Assembly: GCF_014873875.1 (NCBI RefSeq)
Contig: NZ_JADBEM010000001.1
Span: 10,284,717-10,348,716 of the forward strand
Length of the DNA stretch: 64,000 nt
Source of the DNA: Actinopolymorpha pittospori
Lineage (GTDB): Bacteria > Actinomycetota > Actinomycetes > Propionibacteriales > Actinopolymorphaceae
Reading direction: 5' to 3'
Both the position numbers and the translations under genes were made by a program. This document shows, piece after piece, positions 60,830 to 64,000 of this stretch (positions are counted from its first letter, which is position 1; the number at the start of each line of letters is the position of its first letter). Under the pieces are notes generated by a model, which made no database searches, was not told the origin of the DNA, and was given only the letters and a program-made list of their open reading frames with translations.

Positions 60830-61245
60830 GGTTCGCCCTGGCGCATGGCCTGGTGGATGAGGGTGAAGTCGTGGTCGCTGAGCGGGACGAGTCCACGGCG
60901 TAGCTGCTGACCCCAGTTCGGGGGTGCGGTGAGCTCGAGAAAGGGTTTCAGCGTGTCGATCGGTACGGGTCGAGCGCTCAGATCGTAGGAGACGCGGCGC
61001 CGGAACGGTTTGAACGATCCTTCGTCCGCCTGCCAGATCTCGTCGTCGCTGATGGTTCCGAGCGCGGTGAAGCAGCGCAGGCGGGACGGCTCACCGAGGC
61101 GTTCCTGTGCGGAGTAGTAGACCAGGCTGTCGCCGGCCTTCATCCTGGCGAGTCCCGCGCGTTTGCCGTGGCCGATCTGTGCGATCGACAGGCTCACGCC
61201 GCGTCGTACGTGCTCGGCCGAGACGACTCCGAGCCAGGCGGTCAT
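60826..61245 (-). CDS. EVE-domain protein
   Basis: A 139-residue protein with the EVE fold (PUA-like): MTAWLGVVSAEHVRRGV, IAQIGHGKRAGLARMKAGDSLVYYS and the conserved FKPFRRRVSY. EVE domains bind modified bases in nucleic acid. The ATG at 61245 follows GGAGC; the frame is open further upstream but without family similarity. It is coupled to the marR gene, the two forming an operon with a recognisable promoter at 61347-61375. Confidence 0.88.
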   Translation of the reverse strand: MTAWLGVVSAEHVRRGVSLSIAQIGHGKRAGLARMKAGDSLVYYSAQERLGEPSRLRCFTALGTISDDEIWQADEGSFKPFRRRVSYDLSARPVPIDTLKPFLELTAPPNWGQQLRRGLVPLSDHDFTLIHQAMRQGEP

Positions 61246-61346
61246 GCCCGCTCCGACGGTCCGCACGAGATCGTCAACGTCGTCAAGGTCGCCCTGCACC
61301 GACGTGTGGTGGTGTCGCGGTCGGTTCGAGGTTCGGTCACCCGGCT

Positions 61347-61375
61347 AGTATGCGCGCTTAGTATCTTCTGGTCAA
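61347..61375 (-). promoter_or_regulatory. Sigma-70-type promoter of the EVE-marR operon
   Basis: On the minus strand TTGACC (61375-61370) is separated by exactly 17 bases from CATACT (61352-61347). TAGTAT occurs twice within the region (61346-61351 and 61360-61365), which may be a MarR-binding site overlapping the promoter. Confidence 0.55.
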
Positions 61376-61413
61376 GACACGGCGGAACCGACGGGAGCCA
61401 GGCGGGAGTCGAC

Positions 61414-62361
61414 CTACTCCACGGCGGCGAGCAGGTGGTAGAGCAACAGGAGTTGGGTGATCGCGAGCGGTTCGCTGCGGTCACCGTTGCCGAGCGCGCC
61501 GAGCGTCTCGGCCGGATAGCCCGCGTCAACCCCGAGTTGCGCCCAGAGGGCCTTCTCGACCATCCGGCTCTCCTCGCGGGGGACGTAGCCGTGGATGTGC
61601 AGGGCGTCGACGGGAAGGCCGTCCTCGTCGCGGCACAGCCGCAGGTGGATCGCCCGCTGGTCCCGCTCGGCGAGGATCCCGTGCAGGTCCGGATGCCGGA
61701 TCGTCGGCCGCAGCATGAGTTCCGCCGACAGCGGCGTACCCGGTGGATCGTCGCGCCCGACGACCGGGCTGAACCTCGCCACCACGTCGGCGAAGCCGCG
61801 CTGAGGCCGGATGAACGCGGCGGACTCGGGCTCGCGGGCCTCGAGTTCGGCGCGTACCTGCTCCACGTCGTACCCCCGCTTCTGGGTGTCGCGTCGAAGC
61901 TTCCAGCGGCGTCTGATGTCCTCGGGCGGGTCGAGGTAGACGGTGATGTCGAAGCAGGCACGCATCAGCCGGGAGTGCAGCGGCAGGAGTCCCTCGACGA
62001 TGACGAACTCGCGGGGCTCCATGAGTTCGGGCCGGGTCAGCTGGCCGGTGTCGTGGTCGTAGACGGGCTTGAGGATCGGCTGCCCGGTGGCGAGGAGCTG
62101 CAGGTGCTGCTCCATGATCGCGATGTGGTTGCAGTCGGGGTGCAACGCCGTGAACGGCAGGCCCTTGCGTTCCTGGCGGTCGTAGCGGTGGTAGTCGTCC
62201 ACGCAGATGGTGGTGACCCGCGACGGCCCGAGCGGCTCGGCGATTCCTTTGGTCAGCGTCGTCTTCCCGGCCGCGCTGTCGCCGGCGATGGCGATCATGA
62301 TGGGTCGCCTGCTCGGCGGTTCCGGACGCACCCGTTGCATCCGGATCAGCTTGTGCGGCAT
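61414..62361 (-). CDS. prk: Phosphoribulokinase
   Basis: Phosphorylates ribulose 5-phosphate to make the RuBisCO substrate; 315 residues. P-loop GDSAAGKTT near residue 30, DDYHRYDRQERK with the catalytic Asp, HPDCNHI, KPVYDHDTG and FVIVEGLLPLHS, all marks of bacterial PRK rather than uridine kinase. The ATG at 62361 follows GGGAGG. Transcribed opposite to cbbLSX, about 1.1 kb from cbbX, with the EVE-marR pair between. Completes the Calvin-specific enzyme pair. Confidence 0.93.
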   Translation of the reverse strand: MPHKLIRMQRVRPEPPSRRPIMIAIAGDSAAGKTTLTKGIAEPLGPSRVTTICVDDYHRYDRQERKGLPFTALHPDCNHIAIMEQHLQLLATGQPILKPVYDHDTGQLTRPELMEPREFVIVEGLLPLHSRLMRACFDITVYLDPPEDIRRRWKLRRDTQKRGYDVEQVRAELEAREPESAAFIRPQRGFADVVARFSPVVGRDDPPGTPLSAELMLRPTIRHPDLHGILAERDQRAIHLRLCRDEDGLPVDALHIHGYVPREESRMVEKALWAQLGVDAGYPAETLGALGNGDRSEPLAITQLLLLYHLLAAVE

Positions 62362-62640
62362 GTCGTTCCTCCCCCCGGAAACGGACGTGTCGCCAGTGTC
62401 GTGAGGTTGGCCACCTTCATGGACAGACCTACGCGATGACGTCGGGACAGACCCTGTGGAGACGAAGCCGCCAAGCGGCGACCCGGCCCCCGTCCGCTTG
62501 CACCGACCGTAGATCGACGGCCGCCCGAGGGGCATCCCCCCGGCAGGGGGTGCGGTGGGGGATCAGGAGATGCCCCTGATCGCGGGCGGGGGACCTGTGA
62601 ACCGGCCAAGATCTGTCGGACACGCCTCTAGTCTCATCCC

Positions 62641-63303
62641 ATGGGCAGCAAGCCGCTGCGGCTCGTCCTGGTCGATGACCACGAGATGGTCCTGGAAGGC
62701 CTGAAAGCCCTTCTCGCACGGTTTCGGGGCCGAGTCCGCATCGTCGCACAGTCGGTCAGCGCGGACGACGCCGAACCTCTCGTCGCCGCGCTCGACCCGG
62801 ACGTCGTCGTGTCCGACGTACGGCTGCGCGGCTCGGCCAGCGGTCTGGACCTGTGCCGGCGCCTGGTCGAGACCGACGCCACGCGTCGCGTCGTCCTCCT
62901 CAGCGCATACGACGACGAGCAGTACCTCTTCCAGGCACTCCGGGCAGGAGCCGCGGGTTACCTCCTGAAGTCCATCGACCGGGAGGAACTGGTACGCCAA
63001 CTCGAACGCGCGGCGACGGGCGAGACGGTCGTCGACCCGTCGATGGCCGGCCGGGCGGTGGCCTCGGCGGCCCGCCTGCAGGCCGGGGAGTTCTGGCCCG
63101 GCGCGCATCTGAGCCTGACCCAGCGCGAGAGCGAGGTCCTCGGTTTCCTGGTCTCCGGGCTGACCAACCGCGCGATCGCCGGGAAGCTCGTCCTGGGCGA
63201 GGAGACCGTGAAGAGTCACGTCCGCGCGATCTTCCGCAAGCTGGACGTGAACGACCGCGCTGGCGCGGTCGCCGTGGCCCTGCGGGAAGGGATCTTCCAG
63301 TGA
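62641..63303 (+). CDS. NarL/LuxR-type response regulator
   Basis: A 220-residue two-component regulator. The receiver domain (1-120) has VDDHE, the phospho-accepting Asp in VVVSDVRLRG, SAYDDEQ and the Lys of LLKSIDREE. A LuxR-type HTH (LTQRESEVLGFLVSGLTNRAIAGKLVLGEETVKSHVRAIFRKL) ends the protein. Overlaps the following histidine kinase gene (GTGA), its likely partner. Confidence 0.94.
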   Translation: MGSKPLRLVLVDDHEMVLEGLKALLARFRGRVRIVAQSVSADDAEPLVAALDPDVVVSDVRLRGSASGLDLCRRLVETDATRRVVLLSAYDDEQYLFQALRAGAAGYLLKSIDREELVRQLERAATGETVVDPSMAGRAVASAARLQAGEFWPGAHLSLTQRESEVLGFLVSGLTNRAIAGKLVLGEETVKSHVRAIFRKLDVNDRAGAVAVALREGIFQ

Positions 63304-64000
63304 CCGGGCCCGAGCCGCGGATCGGGGCGGTGGGCCGGTTGGGCGGCGCCGGCGCGGGTCCCAGAGGCGGCGGCACCGGGACAGGGCTCGGGCTGGGCGA
63401 CACCGCCTCGGAGAACGCCCTGCTCATCGGGATCATCGAGGCGATCTCCGCCGGCCCCGAACTCGAGGTGCTCGCGGCCAAGGTCGCCCCGCTCATCGTG
63501 GCGGCGACGGCCACCGACGAGTGTTTCGTGCACGTCCTCGACGACACCGATCGGTCGCTCACCCTGGCGGGGGCGACACCGCCGTTCGACCGTGAGGTGG
63601 GGCGGATCAGGTTGCTGCTCGGTGAGGGGGTGACCGGGTGGGCGGCGAGTCACCGGGAGCCGGTCGTCATCGTCGAGGACAAGGCGACCGATCCTCGCTA
63701 CCGCTACTTCCCGCAACTGCACGGCGAGGACTACACGTCGATGGCCTCGGTGCCGATGGCGAGTTCACCGGGCGGCCTGGTCGGCGTCCTCAACGTGCAC
63801 ACCCGGGCCCGCCGCGAGTTCACAGACCGCGACGTCCGGCTGCTGACGTCGATCGGGAGCCTGATCGCCGGGGCCGTGCACCAGGCCCGTCTGCACCGCC
63901 GGCTGGCCGCCCGTGAACGCGCGCACGAGAGGTTCACCGAACAGGCCATCGCGGTGCAGGAGTCCGAGCGCCGCAGGCTGGCCGCCGAGATCCACGACGG
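63300..64000 (+). CDS. GAF-domain histidine kinase, C-terminus off window
   Basis: Sensor partner of the upstream response regulator. About 233 residues are visible: a Gly-rich N-terminus, a GAF domain (about 50-190, with GEGVTGWAASHREPVVIVEDKATDPRY and GVLNVHTRARREFT) and the HisKA_3 H-box RRRLAAEIHDG with intact His. The ATPase domain lies beyond the window. GTG start overlapping the regulator stop. Confidence 0.92.
   Translation, partial: MTGPEPRIGAVGRLGGAGAGPRGGGTGTGLGLGDTASENALLIGIIEAISAGPELEVLAAKVAPLIVAATATDECFVHVLDDTDRSLTLAGATPPFDREVGRIRLLLGEGVTGWAASHREPVVIVEDKATDPRYRYFPQLHGEDYTSMASVPMASSPGGLVGVLNVHTRARREFTDRDVRLLTSIGSLIAGAVHQARLHRRLAARERAHERFTEQAIAVQESERRRLAAEIHD

Noticed and set aside
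61414..62361. Uridine kinase instead of phosphoribulokinase
   Set aside because: DDYHRYDRQERK, HPDCNHI and the neighbouring RuBisCO genes fit PRK better.

Overview
The window is a 64 kb piece of a high-GC actinobacterial chromosome. The signs are strong GC bias, many GTG starts, 4-bp start/stop overlaps, and actinobacterial families such as accessory SecA2, DUF1206, DUF6458-type and CsbD-type small proteins and LuxR-type two-component pairs. A soil-type member of the Propionibacteriales or a relative fits, but no rRNA or phylogenetic marker is present to prove it. No tRNA, rRNA or CRISPR array was recognised.

Layout. 1-10.6 kb: a truncated sugar ABC binding lipoprotein, an IclR regulator, an ArsR/CDF metal-efflux pair, a sugar-acid dehydrogenase pair, pirin, a VOC protein, and a LysR/YeiH-type exporter pair. 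10.7-13.3 kb: a diacylglycerol-kinase-like lipid kinase and small membrane or stress proteins. 13.6-19.5 kb is a damaged zone: truncated GNAT and Gfo/Idh genes, a broken ECF41 sigma factor, an IS607-type element (tnpA/tnpB plus a probable omega RNA), and a sensor kinase that lost its phospho-accepting His. 19.6-27.2 kb: a family 5 binding lipoprotein and two TetR-controlled redox modules, each with clear operators. 27.2-32 kb: an RNA methyltransferase, an alpha/beta hydrolase and a GH15 glucosidase/trehalase. 32.1-35 kb: a second-type trpB-trpA-GntR cassette with two operator copies. 35-43.6 kb: nucleoside hydrolase, a PHP phosphoesterase, SecA2 and a penicillin-binding/beta-lactamase-like protein. 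43.7-51.5 kb: AraC/PhyH, a diguanylate cyclase, an esterase, a HIT protein, a split transketolase whose second half has an amber stop, and a methyltransferase. 51.5-54.8 kb: a padR-ABC exporter module bounded by 84-bp direct repeats. 54.8-62.4 kb: a carboxylesterase, a VOC protein, and a carbon-fixation group: red-type RuBisCO (cbbL, cbbS), its activase cbbX and a phosphoribulokinase, with an EVE/MarR pair between. 62.6-64 kb: a LuxR-type response regulator and a truncated histidine kinase.

How they work together. RuBisCO, CbbX and phosphoribulokinase supply the two Calvin-cycle-specific reactions. The split transketolase about 7 kb away could have served the regenerative part but is interrupted. 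Most other units are small one-regulator/one-target modules whose operators can be read directly as palindromes.

Gene decay. At least six genes are broken: GNAT, Gfo/Idh, ECF41 sigma, FAD monooxygenase, trpA and the transketolase C-half. Some breaks are large deletions or insertions. Others are one-base events that could be sequencing errors, and raw reads would be needed to tell.
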